From Flavobacterium sp. LC2016-13 (GTDB taxonomy: Bacteria; Bacteroidota; Bacteroidia; Flavobacteriales; Flavobacteriaceae), in NCBI RefSeq assembly GCF_009707955.1, contig NZ_WMDQ01000002.1, positions 372,001-436,000 of the forward strand: a stretch of DNA of 64,000 bases. Reading direction: 5' to 3'. The notes under the pieces were generated by a model. That model worked only from the letters and a program-made list of their open reading frames with translations. It made no database searches and had not been told where the DNA came from. The position numbers were made by a program, and so were the translations under genes. Positions 56,168-64,000 of this stretch are shown piece by piece. How positions within the stretch are numbered: position 1 is the first letter of the stretch; each line of letters starts with the position of its first letter.

Positions 56168-58579
56168 ATGAAAATAACAATACTATTGATTGCTTCTTTT
56201 TTAGGATTTTTAAATAGAAAAGCAGGAATTATAAAATTGAATCCGACATATTTAATTTTATTAGGTTTGTTGGCTACAAGCGGTTTTGTTCAGGCACAAA
56301 CAGGTCAAATAAGCGGTGTCGTGATAACAAATGACGGAACTGCAGGGCAGGGAGTAGCAGTAAAACTGAGTGAAAGCAACAGAAGTACAGTAACAAATTC
56401 TGCCGGTAATTATGAATTTAAAAAATTGCCTTTCGGAAAATATATTGTTGAAGTTATAATGGCTGGTTATGAACCAACTGTTGAAAGTGTTGAAATTTCA
56501 GAACAAAATCCATCACCTGTAGTTGACATCAAACTAAACTCTTCTTCTCAAAATCTTGAAGATGTTGTGATTCGTTCCGGAGGAAATCGTTTTGCAAAAA
56601 AAGAAAGTATTGATGTTGCTAAAATGCCATTAAAAAACATCGAAAATTCGCAGGTTTACATCATTGTAAGCAAGGAATTAATGAAAGAACAAGTAATTAC
56701 AGATTACAATAGTGCTTTTAAAAACGTTCCTGGTGCCGGTATTGCAGAAGTGAGAAATCAAGGAAGAACTACATCAATATCAAGAGGTTTTCCGACTCCG
56801 CAAGTGGTTAGAAACGGAGTAGGAAGTTTTACGTATACAACTGTCGATCCATCAAATTTAGAGCGTATCGAAGTTATCAAAGGACCATCTGCAACACTTT
56901 TTGGGAGTACTTTATCTTCATTTGGAGGATTATTTAATCGTGTTACCAAAAAGCCTTTCGACACTTTTAAAGGAGAAGTTTCATATTCAGGAGCGAGCTG
57001 GGATCTTAACCGTTTGACTTTTGATGTAAACACGCCAATAAATGAGGATAAAACAGCTTTGTTAAGAATTAACACGGCTTTGCATAGCGAGAGAAGTTTT
57101 CAGGATGCAGGATTTAATAAAAATTTCTCTATTGCGCCGAGTTTTTCGTATGCAATCAACGATCGATTAAGCCTTTTAATTGATATTGAATTCAGTATGT
57201 ACAAAGCAACTTCACCAACAAGACTAGCTCCGTTTGTTGTAAACGGAACAGAAAGCAGTATTGAAGACCTTGAAATTCCGTATAAATTATCTTTTGCCAA
57301 TAATACGATTAACTACACAAGTCAGCAGTATAATGTTTTTGCACAGTTAAAATATAAAATGTCTGATAATTGGACTTCTCAAACTGTTTTCTCCAGAACA
57401 AGATCTTCTTCTGACGGTTATACTGTGGCTTTGTCTATGAGATCGCCAACGACTTTAAGACAACAGGTAACGTATCAGGAATCTCCTTTTTACGGAACAG
57501 ATATTCAGCAAAATTTTAATGGTAAATTCAACATTGGACCACTGAAAAACAGGGTTGTAGCTGGTGTCGATTATTACAGCCTTCGTGCTACCCGAAATGA
57601 TGCAACGGTTAATATGCCTGCAATGAATTATAAAAAACCGGGAGATGCTTATAATAATTTTACACTTGAAAAAGTAGCTCCAATGTTTAACACTGCTACT
57701 TTTGTAAATTTTGTATCCAATGATGAAGAGACATACAGTGCCTATGTTTCTGATGTTTTGAATATTACAGACAGATTAATCGCAATGGCGGGCGTTCGTG
57801 TAGACAAATATGAAAATCATGGAACGTATTATCCTAGTAAAGATTCGATTGCAGGAAATTACAACCAAACGGCATTTTCTCCAAAATTTGGAGTTGTTTA
57901 TCAAATTATGAAAGATAAAATTTCTGTATTTGGTAATTATATGAACGGTTTTAGCAATGTTTCAGGTTCTGATTTTAACGGAAATACATTCAAACCCAAT
58001 CAGGCAAATCAACTTGAAGGAGGTTTTAAATTTGATTTAGATAAAATATCGGCTACACTTAGTTATTACGACATACAAGTAACTGATATTACACGCGACG
58101 ATCCTGATCCTGATCATGTGGGTTATTCAATTCAGGATGGTACACAAGTAAGTAAAGGCTTTGAAGCAGAGTTAATTGCAAACCCAATTTCCGGACTTAA
58201 TATCATAGCCGGTTATACTTATAATGACAGTAAATACGAAAAGGCGAATGCCAGTGTTCAGGGTTTACGACCAACAACGGCCGGATCGCCAAGAACCGCG
58301 AATTTATGGGCAAGTTACAGGATTGTAACAGGTTCTGCGCAAGGTTTAGGAATTGGTTTTGGAGGTATTTACGGAAGCGAATATTATCAAACCAATACAA
58401 CAGCGTTTAAATTTTCTATTCCATCGTACACCGTTTTAGATGCCTCTCTTTTTTACGATCAGCCAAAATACAGACTTGGTATTAAAGTAGATAATTTAAC
58501 AAACGAAAAATACTGGTCTTACAGGCTTGCGGCTCAAAACCCAACACGTATAACTGCGAATCTTACTTTTAAATTTTAA
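56168..58579 (+). CDS. TonB-dependent siderophore receptor
   Basis: 803 residues. Long signal region with cleavage near VQAQ (residue 44), then a carboxypeptidase-regulatory-like beta domain (about 47-125), a plug domain (about 140-265, with ERIEVIKGPSATLFGS) and a 22-strand barrel ending NPTRITANLTFKF with terminal Phe. The layout fits FhuA/FpvA-type ferric-siderophore receptors. The divergent PepSY gene fits reduction or release of iron after uptake. Which siderophore is not readable. Confidence 0.94.
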   Translation: MKITILLIASFLGFLNRKAGIIKLNPTYLILLGLLATSGFVQAQTGQISGVVITNDGTAGQGVAVKLSESNRSTVTNSAGNYEFKKLPFGKYIVEVIMAGYEPTVESVEISEQNPSPVVDIKLNSSSQNLEDVVIRSGGNRFAKKESIDVAKMPLKNIENSQVYIIVSKELMKEQVITDYNSAFKNVPGAGIAEVRNQGRTTSISRGFPTPQVVRNGVGSFTYTTVDPSNLERIEVIKGPSATLFGSTLSSFGGLFNRVTKKPFDTFKGEVSYSGASWDLNRLTFDVNTPINEDKTALLRINTALHSERSFQDAGFNKNFSIAPSFSYAINDRLSLLIDIEFSMYKATSPTRLAPFVVNGTESSIEDLEIPYKLSFANNTINYTSQQYNVFAQLKYKMSDNWTSQTVFSRTRSSSDGYTVALSMRSPTTLRQQVTYQESPFYGTDIQQNFNGKFNIGPLKNRVVAGVDYYSLRATRNDATVNMPAMNYKKPGDAYNNFTLEKVAPMFNTATFVNFVSNDEETYSAYVSDVLNITDRLIAMAGVRVDKYENHGTYYPSKDSIAGNYNQTAFSPKFGVVYQIMKDKISVFGNYMNGFSNVSGSDFNGNTFKPNQANQLEGGFKFDLDKISATLSYYDIQVTDITRDDPDPDHVGYSIQDGTQVSKGFEAELIANPISGLNIIAGYTYNDSKYEKANASVQGLRPTTAGSPRTANLWASYRIVTGSAQGLGIGFGGIYGSEYYQTNTTAFKFSIPSYTVLDASLFYDQPKYRLGIKVDNLTNEKYWSYRLAAQNPTRITANLTFKF

Positions 58580-58612
58580 GGTGATTTAAACTGAATAATT
58601 TTTCAACGAATA

Positions 58613-58649
58613 AAAAAGGGAATATTTCTTCATGAAATATTCCCTTTTT
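58613..58649. terminator. bidirectional intrinsic terminator
   Basis: AAAAAGGGAATATTTC / GAAATATTCCCTTTTT around TTCAT, immediately before the stop of the LytTR gene on the other strand. Confidence 0.9.
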
Positions 58650-59768
58650 CTATTTATTAAGCCAGGTTTTAAACTCTGCAGCTTTGTTTTTACTTATAAT
58701 AATATCAATATTAGAATCTGGTATTACTTCAATTCTCAGCTGATTATTACCATATTTAAGTATTTTGTTAATCGATTTTATGGATAAAATAAACTGTCTG
58801 TTCGCCCTGAAAAAAGATGTATTATCCAGTTCATTACAAATCTCATCTAAACTACTCGTACTCGTAGATATTTTTCCGTTTATATCTTTAACATACGTAA
58901 TCGTGTTTTCCATATAGATGTAAGCAATTTGCTGTATTTCCAATGCTACAAGTTCACTTTTTAAATGCGTTAAAATTCTCTTTTTAGGAGACGGAGGAAT
59001 TGAAACATTTTGAGTTTTTAATTTTTCAGCTGAATCAAGTTTCGATTTATAATTCGTCAGGTCATAATTGAGTTTAGATAAACTTAAAACTTCATTAAAA
59101 AGAGATTCATTCTTTTCTTCCAGTTTTCTTTCATAACGGCTTCCGAAAAGGCGTATCATAAAAAAAGAAAACAAAACTATCAAAGCTCCGGTTGCCATGT
59201 ATACTATAATAAAATAGAATTTCAAGTTCTGAACCTGTTCATTAATGCTTTTTAGATTGGCGTGAGAAGCAATAATCCATTCTGTGTTTTTAACCGGATA
59301 GAGATAAATAATTTCTGATGCGATTTTCGGATTATTAAAATTTCGAACACCGCCGCCTTCTGTTTTATTTTTAAGATAATTGTAGAAATCTTCAGAGTTT
59401 ACTTCATTATGGGTTTTAGAAATATAAGATTCATCAGGACCTGTCATGGCACCAATTCTTTCGGGATTAGGATGACATACTTCTTTTCCGGTTTGGTCAA
59501 ACATGCAAATAAAGCCCGTTTGCATATCCGTTTTTTCAATACTTTTCTGTACATTGTTGATAATTAATTTCTTATCGCCAATTTGTTGTGTATGAAGAGA
59601 AATAAGATTTGCCATTTCTTTGGCTTCTCTTTTACTGGATTCAATCTGAATTTTTAAAAATTGTTCCGTACTCAGGCCAACTAAATAATTCATACTAAAA
59701 TATCCGCAGATATAAACAACAACAAGCAACGATAAAAAAGTAAAAAGATAAAGTTTGTCTTTCCTCAT
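58650..59768 (-). CDS. membrane-bound one-component regulator: Cache-like sensor plus LytTR domain
   Basis: 372 residues. TM1 about 7-29, an extracytoplasmic segment about 33-180 resembling a Cache sensor (CMFDQTGKEVCHPNPERIG), TM2 about 186-206, a coiled coil about 212-250, and a C-terminal LytTR DNA-binding domain about 268-372 (SFFRANRQFILSIKSINKI). There is no receiver or kinase domain, so sensing and DNA binding are joined in one membrane protein. A TAAATTTG box lies on the minus strand at 59791-59798. Divergent from the haem protein at 60111. Confidence 0.88.
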   Translation of the reverse strand: MRKDKLYLFTFLSLLVVVYICGYFSMNYLVGLSTEQFLKIQIESSKREAKEMANLISLHTQQIGDKKLIINNVQKSIEKTDMQTGFICMFDQTGKEVCHPNPERIGAMTGPDESYISKTHNEVNSEDFYNYLKNKTEGGGVRNFNNPKIASEIIYLYPVKNTEWIIASHANLKSINEQVQNLKFYFIIVYMATGALIVLFSFFMIRLFGSRYERKLEEKNESLFNEVLSLSKLNYDLTNYKSKLDSAEKLKTQNVSIPPSPKKRILTHLKSELVALEIQQIAYIYMENTITYVKDINGKISTSTSSLDEICNELDNTSFFRANRQFILSIKSINKILKYGNNQLRIEVIPDSNIDIIISKNKAAEFKTWLNK

Positions 59769-60110
59769 AAAAATGTGTGTATTGAATAATCAAATTTACT
59801 CAATATTTATAAGTTTTGAACATGATAACCATAACCAACAGCTATTTTTTATACCAAAGAAGAATATAGCGCAGCAAAAGCTTTTATTGGAATATTTCTT
59901 TATTGAAAATCTGAATTTTATTCAATTCTAATTATTCCCTTTTAAGTTCTTTTTTTCCCTTTCGTGCACTTTTCTTTGCTGTGAGGCAAGTAACAGCCTT
60001 TCATTTGCAGTATAAAATTTCAGAATAACAGCATTGTTGTTTTATCTGATTTTAATTTAAATGAATTGCAACTTTAGAAATTAAGTAGAAAATTAATTAA
60101 AAACATCGAT
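59769..60110. promoter_or_regulatory. divergent control region with TTCCCTTT direct repeat
   Basis: 342 bases without a gene. TTCCCTTTT at 59935-59943 and TTCCCTTTC at 59955-59963 are direct repeats 20 bases apart start to start, close to two helical turns, the arrangement LytTR dimers prefer. No full promoter consensus for the haem gene was found. The operator call is an inference from spacing and position. Confidence 0.35.
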
Positions 60111-61067
60111 ATGAATAAGCTAAAAACCAACAAAAGAAAGCGAATCATGATACTGTTAGTGATCTTGTTTCTGATTTTTGCAGGATTGCAATTTTTTGGT
60201 CCTAAAATTATAAATCCTCCGGTTACGGGAGATTTAAAAGTGCCTCATGAAGTCCAGACTATTTTAAAAACTTCTTGTTACGATTGTCATTCAAATCAAA
60301 CAAATTTAAGTTGGTATGATAAAATTGCTCCTGTTTCGTGGTTGGTTGCACAGCATATCAAAGACGGTAGGAGCGGACTTAATTTTTCGAATTGGGATGC
60401 ATTATCTCCCGCAGATCAAAAAGCAAAACTTTGGGAATCAATCAATCAGATTTCGTTGGGAGCAATGCCTTTAAGCAGTTATACACTGGCACATCCGCAG
60501 GCTAAATTATCTCAAAAAGATATTAAAGTGCTAAAAGATTATATCTGGAGCCTTAGAATAAATAATGTAATTCAGGATACAGCAAAAATAAAAGCACTAA
60601 ATAAACAATCAGCAGCGGTTATAAAATCTGAAAATAAAACTAAACTTCCGATGACGGTTAACGGAATTGAATATATAGCCGATTATAAAAATTGGGCTGT
60701 AGTAAGTACAACGCAGCGTCTTGACAACGGAACTATGAGAATTATTTATGGAAATAGTGTTGCAGTAAAAGCAATCAAAGAAAAAAAGATTGATTCCTGG
60801 CCAGACGGTACTATTTTGGCAAAAGCGGCTTATGATGAAATTGAAGATTCAGACGGAAATATTTCTCAGGGCGCTTTTAAACAAGTTGAGTTTATGATTA
60901 AAGATCATGATAAATATAAGAAAACATACGGTTGGGGCTTTGCACGATTTAAAACACCAGAACTGCTGCCGTATGGCAAAAACGCTGATTTTGTAATTGA
61001 TTGTATGAATTGCCATCAGCCTATGAAAAATAACGATTATGTATTCACGCTTCCAATACGACAATAG
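60111..61067 (+). CDS. di-haem protein: haem-binding domain plus cytochrome P460-like domain
   Basis: 318 residues. N-terminal membrane anchor or signal (about 11-30), a haem-binding domain with CxxCH at C56-C59-H60 (SCYDCHSNQTNLSWYD), then a cytochrome P460-type domain (about 195-318; MRIIYGNSVAVKAI) with a terminal CxxCH at C298-C301-H302. P460 enzymes oxidise hydroxylamine or NO, but most haem_bd/P460 fusions of Bacteroidota are uncharacterised. Periplasmic; followed by the lipoprotein after 2 bases. Confidence 0.88.
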   Translation: MNKLKTNKRKRIMILLVILFLIFAGLQFFGPKIINPPVTGDLKVPHEVQTILKTSCYDCHSNQTNLSWYDKIAPVSWLVAQHIKDGRSGLNFSNWDALSPADQKAKLWESINQISLGAMPLSSYTLAHPQAKLSQKDIKVLKDYIWSLRINNVIQDTAKIKALNKQSAAVIKSENKTKLPMTVNGIEYIADYKNWAVVSTTQRLDNGTMRIIYGNSVAVKAIKEKKIDSWPDGTILAKAAYDEIEDSDGNISQGAFKQVEFMIKDHDKYKKTYGWGFARFKTPELLPYGKNADFVIDCMNCHQPMKNNDYVFTLPIRQ

Positions 61068-61069
61068 AT

Positions 61070-61546
61070 ATGAAAACGATACTTTATTTCACAGCAATTT
61101 TTTCTTTGTTTCTTCTTTTTTCCTGTTCAGATCATTCAAAAGAAAATTTAAATAACGAAGCATCGCTTCCGGATAATTTACTTGATAAAGTTTCTGGTTT
61201 GCAAGTACTTAATTCTTCCATCAATAACAAAAGACATACAACAGCATTGTTATATGGAAATCGAAAAACAATTGAAAGAATAAAAAGTGACAGCAAAAAA
61301 ATAGAAAAAGGCGAGAAAATCGTTTGGATTACATGGAATCAAAAATCAGATCCTAATTGGTTTGGCGCTCTTATTCCGGGAAAATTAATATCTCTAGAAA
61401 TTCTTGAATTTGATGCTGAAAAAGCAAATCCACACTATCAAAGATTTGAAGGAAATCCAATTCAAATTAAAAAAGATACAATTGGAAATCAGCATAGAAT
61501 TCAAATTTTGCTTCAACAGAAAATCGCAATACTACCACAATTATAA
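61070..61546 (+). CDS. small lipoprotein, possibly P460-like without haem motif
   Basis: 158 residues with lipobox LLFSC (C19). The mature part (TALLYGNRKTIERIK ... GEKIVWITWNQKSDPNWFGA) follows the order of conserved features in cytochrome P460 (YGN, then a charged helix, then a hydrophobic strand and W), but there is no CxxCH. Could be a degenerate P460 paralogue of the upstream gene, perhaps a partner subunit. Two bases after that gene, hence cotranslated or cotranscribed. Confidence 0.6.
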   Translation: MKTILYFTAIFSLFLLFSCSDHSKENLNNEASLPDNLLDKVSGLQVLNSSINNKRHTTALLYGNRKTIERIKSDSKKIEKGEKIVWITWNQKSDPNWFGALIPGKLISLEILEFDAEKANPHYQRFEGNPIQIKKDTIGNQHRIQILLQQKIAILPQL

Positions 61547-61575
61547 ATTTTAAAATCAACACTAAATCATTAAAA

Positions 61576-62337
61576 ATGAAAACAATCAAAATTTTAGCCT
61601 TCGCATTATTGGTATCATTAAGTACCGTTAAAATGTATTCACAAGAAACAGCATCAAGTAAACCAACTATTATTTTTGTTCACGGTATCTGGGCTGACGG
61701 ATCTTCATTTACGAATCAAATTGTTGCTTTGCAGGCAAAAGGATATCCTGTAATTTCAGTTCAAAACCCGATCACTTCGCTTGCAGATGACGTAGCCGCA
61801 ACCAAACGAGCTATCGCACAGGCAAAAGGAAATGTTATTTTAGTTGGTCATTCCTGGGGAGGATTTGTTATTACGCAAGCCGGAAACGATCCCAAAGTAA
61901 AAGGATTGGTTTATGTTGCGGCGTTAGTTCCTGATTTAGGAGAAACGCTGCCAACTTTATCAGCGCAAGGACCTGCTAATAAATTAGGCGAATATCTTCA
62001 GCCTTTAGATGGTTTTGTTTATTTGTCTAAAGAAGGTGTAAAAACCGTTTTTGCTCAGGATTTGAAAGAGAAAGACCAAAATCTTATTTTTGCTACACAA
62101 ACTCCTGCAGCACAAGGCGTATTTGCTGATAAAAGCGGAGAACCGGCATGGAAAACCAAACCAAGCTGGTACATTTTAGCCAAAAGTGATAAAGCAATAA
62201 GTCCTGAATTAGAAAGATTTATGGCAAAAAGAGCGAATGCAAAAACTACAGAAATAGAAGCAAGCCATGTCGTAATGCTTTCACATCCAACAGAAGTGTT
62301 GCGTATTATTGAAGAAGCTGCATCTTCTAAAAAATAA
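61576..62337 (+). CDS. exported alpha/beta hydrolase
   Basis: 253 residues with a signal peptide (cleavage near MYSQ). Oxyanion segment VHGIWADGSSF, nucleophile elbow GHSWGG and catalytic His in SHVVMLSHP. Resembles EstC-like esterases that act on small esters. Third gene after the haem protein and lipoprotein, 29 bases apart; the three may form one operon under the LytTR regulator. Confidence 0.93.
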   Translation: MKTIKILAFALLVSLSTVKMYSQETASSKPTIIFVHGIWADGSSFTNQIVALQAKGYPVISVQNPITSLADDVAATKRAIAQAKGNVILVGHSWGGFVITQAGNDPKVKGLVYVAALVPDLGETLPTLSAQGPANKLGEYLQPLDGFVYLSKEGVKTVFAQDLKEKDQNLIFATQTPAAQGVFADKSGEPAWKTKPSWYILAKSDKAISPELERFMAKRANAKTTEIEASHVVMLSHPTEVLRIIEEAASSKK

Positions 62338-62356
62338 TTGAAGATTTTATAAAACC

Positions 62357-62392
62357 AAAAACTCCAAAATCATTTGACTTTGGAGTTTTTTT
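62357..62392. terminator. intrinsic terminator
   Basis: AAAAACTCCAAA / TTTGGAGTTTTT, loop ATCATTTGAC, followed by T-run; ends the haem/hydrolase operon and can serve the convergent DUF1810 gene. Confidence 0.85.
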
Positions 62393-62452
62393 ATTGAATC
62401 AATAGCCGATTATTTGTTTTCGACTAAATATATGTTTTGAATAAGTAAAGTT

Positions 62453-62905
62453 TTATGCCACAGCTGCAACCGGTTTTCTCGAATTAGCAATAGATATAGT
62501 AAGCGGATCTAAATCACCGGCAAAAAAAGTATCTAACAATTCCTGAAATATTGGGTTCGCATTTTCAACCTGGCTAAAAAGACTCATAGACGAACGCAAT
62601 TTACGGGCATCTAAATCTCCAAGAATAGCCTCAGGTGCTTTTCTTTTTTTAGTTAATAACAATTCGCAAATTTCTACAAGATGTTTCTTTAAAATCGGAT
62701 GTTGAAGAAATTCAGTAGCTTCATCAAGATCAGCAATTCCGTAATAATCAGCAATACTGCTTGTTCCTAATCCTTTTATTTGCGGAAAAATAAACCACAT
62801 CCAGTGACTTTCTTTTTTTCCTTTTTTAATTTCTGAAACTGCAGTAAGATAAAGTTTATTTTGGGCATCCAAAAATCGGGTTAAATCATTATTTGCGTAA
62901 GCCAT
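62453..62905 (-). CDS. DUF1810-family protein
   Basis: 150 residues, the full family length. DLTRFLDAQN at the start and SHWMWFIFPQIKGLGTS near 39-55 are characteristic; helical, cytoplasmic. Function unknown, although the family is often found near NAD- or calpastatin-annotated proteins without direct proof. Single gene. Confidence 0.92.
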   Translation of the reverse strand: MAYANNDLTRFLDAQNKLYLTAVSEIKKGKKESHWMWFIFPQIKGLGTSSIADYYGIADLDEATEFLQHPILKKHLVEICELLLTKKRKAPEAILGDLDARKLRSSMSLFSQVENANPIFQELLDTFFAGDLDPLTISIANSRKPVAAVA

Positions 62906-63434
62906 CTGTAAATTATTTATAAAAGGTTATAAATTGGTTTTTGGTACTTAATGTTTTGGTTTTTAAATCAATGAAAATGAATTTCTGTTTGAATTATTCT
63001 TCTCCATTATTTCTATCCAAAACTACCTTAACAACCCAAGTTTCCATTTATATAATTTTATTCCATTGTTATATAATTTAAATGTAGCTTTCAATCCCCT
63101 TAAAAAGAGTCGTTTATTATTTTTTTGACTCAAATTGGATTATTCTTAGTAAATAATATTTTCGATACGAAATCAATTGAATACTGTTTCTGTTTGATTC
63201 TTAAATTGCATAATATTCCATTTCTGTAAGATATTATTTGTTACTGATCATTTTTAAACTAATAAATTAAATTCTATTTTATATATTGATTTTCAGAATA
63301 TTATAGGTTTGTTTATTACCCGAAATATTATGATGAATTATTTATTTTATTATTATTTGAAAAATAAATACATTTAAACTCTACTAAATACATAGAATTT
63401 ATATATATATGTAAAGTAGAAAATTTCTACATGA
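62906..63434. other. long AT-rich spacer before the SAM riboswitch
   Basis: 529 bases, very AT-rich, no ORF of note. TAGGTTTG at 63304-63311 with TTG 15 bases before it is a weak promoter candidate for the riboswitch transcript. A perfect short palindrome GTAGAAA-A-TTTCTAC lies at 63416-63430, just before the aptamer. Confidence 0.5.
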
Positions 63435-63530
63435 CTTATCCAGAAAGACTGAGGGAAGAGGCCCAATGATGTCTTAGCAACCTGTTTCTCAATAAGGTGC
63501 TAAATCCTTCCGTTACAGCGGACAGATAAG
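63435..63530 (+). ncRNA. SAM-I (S-box) riboswitch aptamer
   Basis: P1 closes with CTTATC (63435-63440) and GATAAG (63525-63530). The conserved core is read in order: GAGGGAAGAGGCCCAATGA, CTTAGCAACCTG, and AAGGTGCTAAATCCT, all characteristic of the SAM-I class. It senses S-adenosylmethionine and usually controls Met and sulfur genes. No clean intrinsic terminator follows, so the switch may act on translation or through an element not recognised. Confidence 0.93.
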
Positions 63531-63588
63531 AGAGATTTCTTAGTGAATCTGAATAAGCTCATCAATATTAAATTTTTTTAGGATTAAA

Positions 63589-63684
63589 ATGAAAAGCGAG
63601 CTAGTATTAAACGTCAATTCAAAACAGATTACTTTACAATTCGAAGAAAACAAATTACAGGTTTTCCGAATGCGCAGCTCATAA
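63589..63684 (+). CDS. 31-codon ORF directly behind the riboswitch
   Basis: 31 residues and TAA; begins MKSELVLNVNSKQITLQ and ends QVFRMRSS. Located 58 bases after the aptamer and 96 bases before the next start, on the same strand. The composition (alternating hydrophobic strand pattern, basic C-terminus) is protein-like rather than random AT noise. It could be a leader peptide or a small regulated protein. Not recognised as a known family. Confidence 0.6.
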   Translation: MKSELVLNVNSKQITLQFEENKLQVFRMRSS

Positions 63685-63780
63685 CATTTTTTCAGTTTCA
63701 AATTCTCTTTTTTTAGTATTTAACCAGACCATTTCAACATTGGTCAAGCAATTTATATGTCTAATTTTAAACCCATTAAT

Positions 63781-64000
63781 ATGAAAAAAACATTATTATT
63801 TCTTGCTATATGCTTAAGCATTACAGGAACTCAGGCGCAGGATACAGCAGTACAACTAAAAGGAACAGTTGTAGATACAGTAGCTAAGTTTGTCTACCTG
63901 CAAAAATTCCATAATAAAATGTTTACCACTGTAGATTCGGTAAAAGTTGTAAACGGAAATTTCAGTTTTAAAACTAAAGTTAAGCTTCCTGAACTTTACG
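63781..64000 (+). CDS. exported DUF4369-like protein (3' end cut by window edge)
   Basis: The visible 73 residues comprise a Sec signal peptide (MKKTLLFLAICLSITGTQAQ) and the beginning of a beta-rich domain, VQLKGTVVDTVAKFVYLQKF, that resembles DUF4369. In Bacteroidota this domain usually precedes a TlpA/thioredoxin domain, which would lie beyond the window. It appears to be transcribed from behind the SAM riboswitch, since no promoter consensus was found between. Confidence 0.75.
   Translation, partial: MKKTLLFLAICLSITGTQAQDTAVQLKGTVVDTVAKFVYLQKFHNKMFTTVDSVKVVNGNFSFKTKVKLPELY

Noticed and set aside
63304..63311. TAGGTTTG as promoter of the riboswitch transcript
   Set aside because: The TTG partner is only 15 bases away and the box is 124 bases before the aptamer; kept as a weak possibility only.

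Overview
The window is AT-rich (roughly one third G+C by eye) chromosomal DNA of a Bacteroidota, almost certainly a Flavobacterium-like member of the Flavobacteriaceae. The reasons are the gene families present (CAL67264-type membrane protein, DUF4932-type peptidase, DUF4369 protein, long HisG, hisGDCBHAFI order), the near absence of Shine-Dalgarno sequences, and promoters of the Bacteroidota type (TTG, 17-21 bases, TAnnTTTG). I see no rRNA, tRNA, CRISPR array, prophage or insertion sequence. The DNA reads as core chromosome, with unusual content mainly in the spacers.

Layout. 1-8.4 kb: 3' part of a VWA-domain membrane protein, a LysR/YeiH pair, an exported protein of unknown function, a zinc phospholipase C/nuclease-like protein and an LtaS-type sulfatase. 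8.5-10.6 kb: two-component system. 10.7-18.9 kb: complete histidine operon hisG-D-C-B-H-A-F-IE behind a leader encoding a His-rich peptide (HHHHFH) followed by an intrinsic terminator, i.e. a classical attenuator. 19-25.7 kb: bestrophin-like channel and an RND tripartite efflux operon. 26.2-28.8 kb: a small cluster with a thioredoxin-fold protein, a membrane protein ending in a kinase-like DHp hairpin without its phospho-acceptor His, a small helical protein and a stand-alone Aer-like PAS protein. 29-42.7 kb: recG, DUF1697, Dph6-like ligase, M1 aminopeptidase, patatin, SRPBCC protein, TauE/SafE permease, PcrA/UvrD helicase and threonylcarbamoyl-AMP synthase. 42.9-48.4 kb: OmpA lipoprotein, glycosyltransferase, HsdR-N-like nuclease fold, holA, ettA. 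48.4-55.9 kb: EamA transporter and azoreductase opposite a MocR regulator, MarR plus AhpD-like pair, DUF4932 peptidase, methyltransferase, PepSY protein. 56.1-62.9 kb: TonB siderophore receptor, membrane-bound LytTR regulator, divergent cytochrome P460-type haem protein with a lipoprotein and an alpha/beta hydrolase, DUF1810. 62.9-64 kb: AT-rich spacer, a SAM-I riboswitch, a 31-codon ORF and the start of a DUF4369 exported protein.

The most interesting material is regulatory and intergenic: the his attenuator; the SAM riboswitch followed directly by a tiny ORF ending in RMRSS; the degenerate histidine-kinase/PAS cluster; the LytTR/haem locus with a helically phased direct repeat between the divergent genes; and several families of dispersed palindromes, including an about 86-bp element with perfect 29-nt arms present twice in opposite orientation. 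The spacers between his genes are filled with short repeated words that differ from spacer to spacer.

Functions are assigned from motifs and fold patterns recognised by reading; no database search was run. Promoter and terminator calls are by sequence pattern only.
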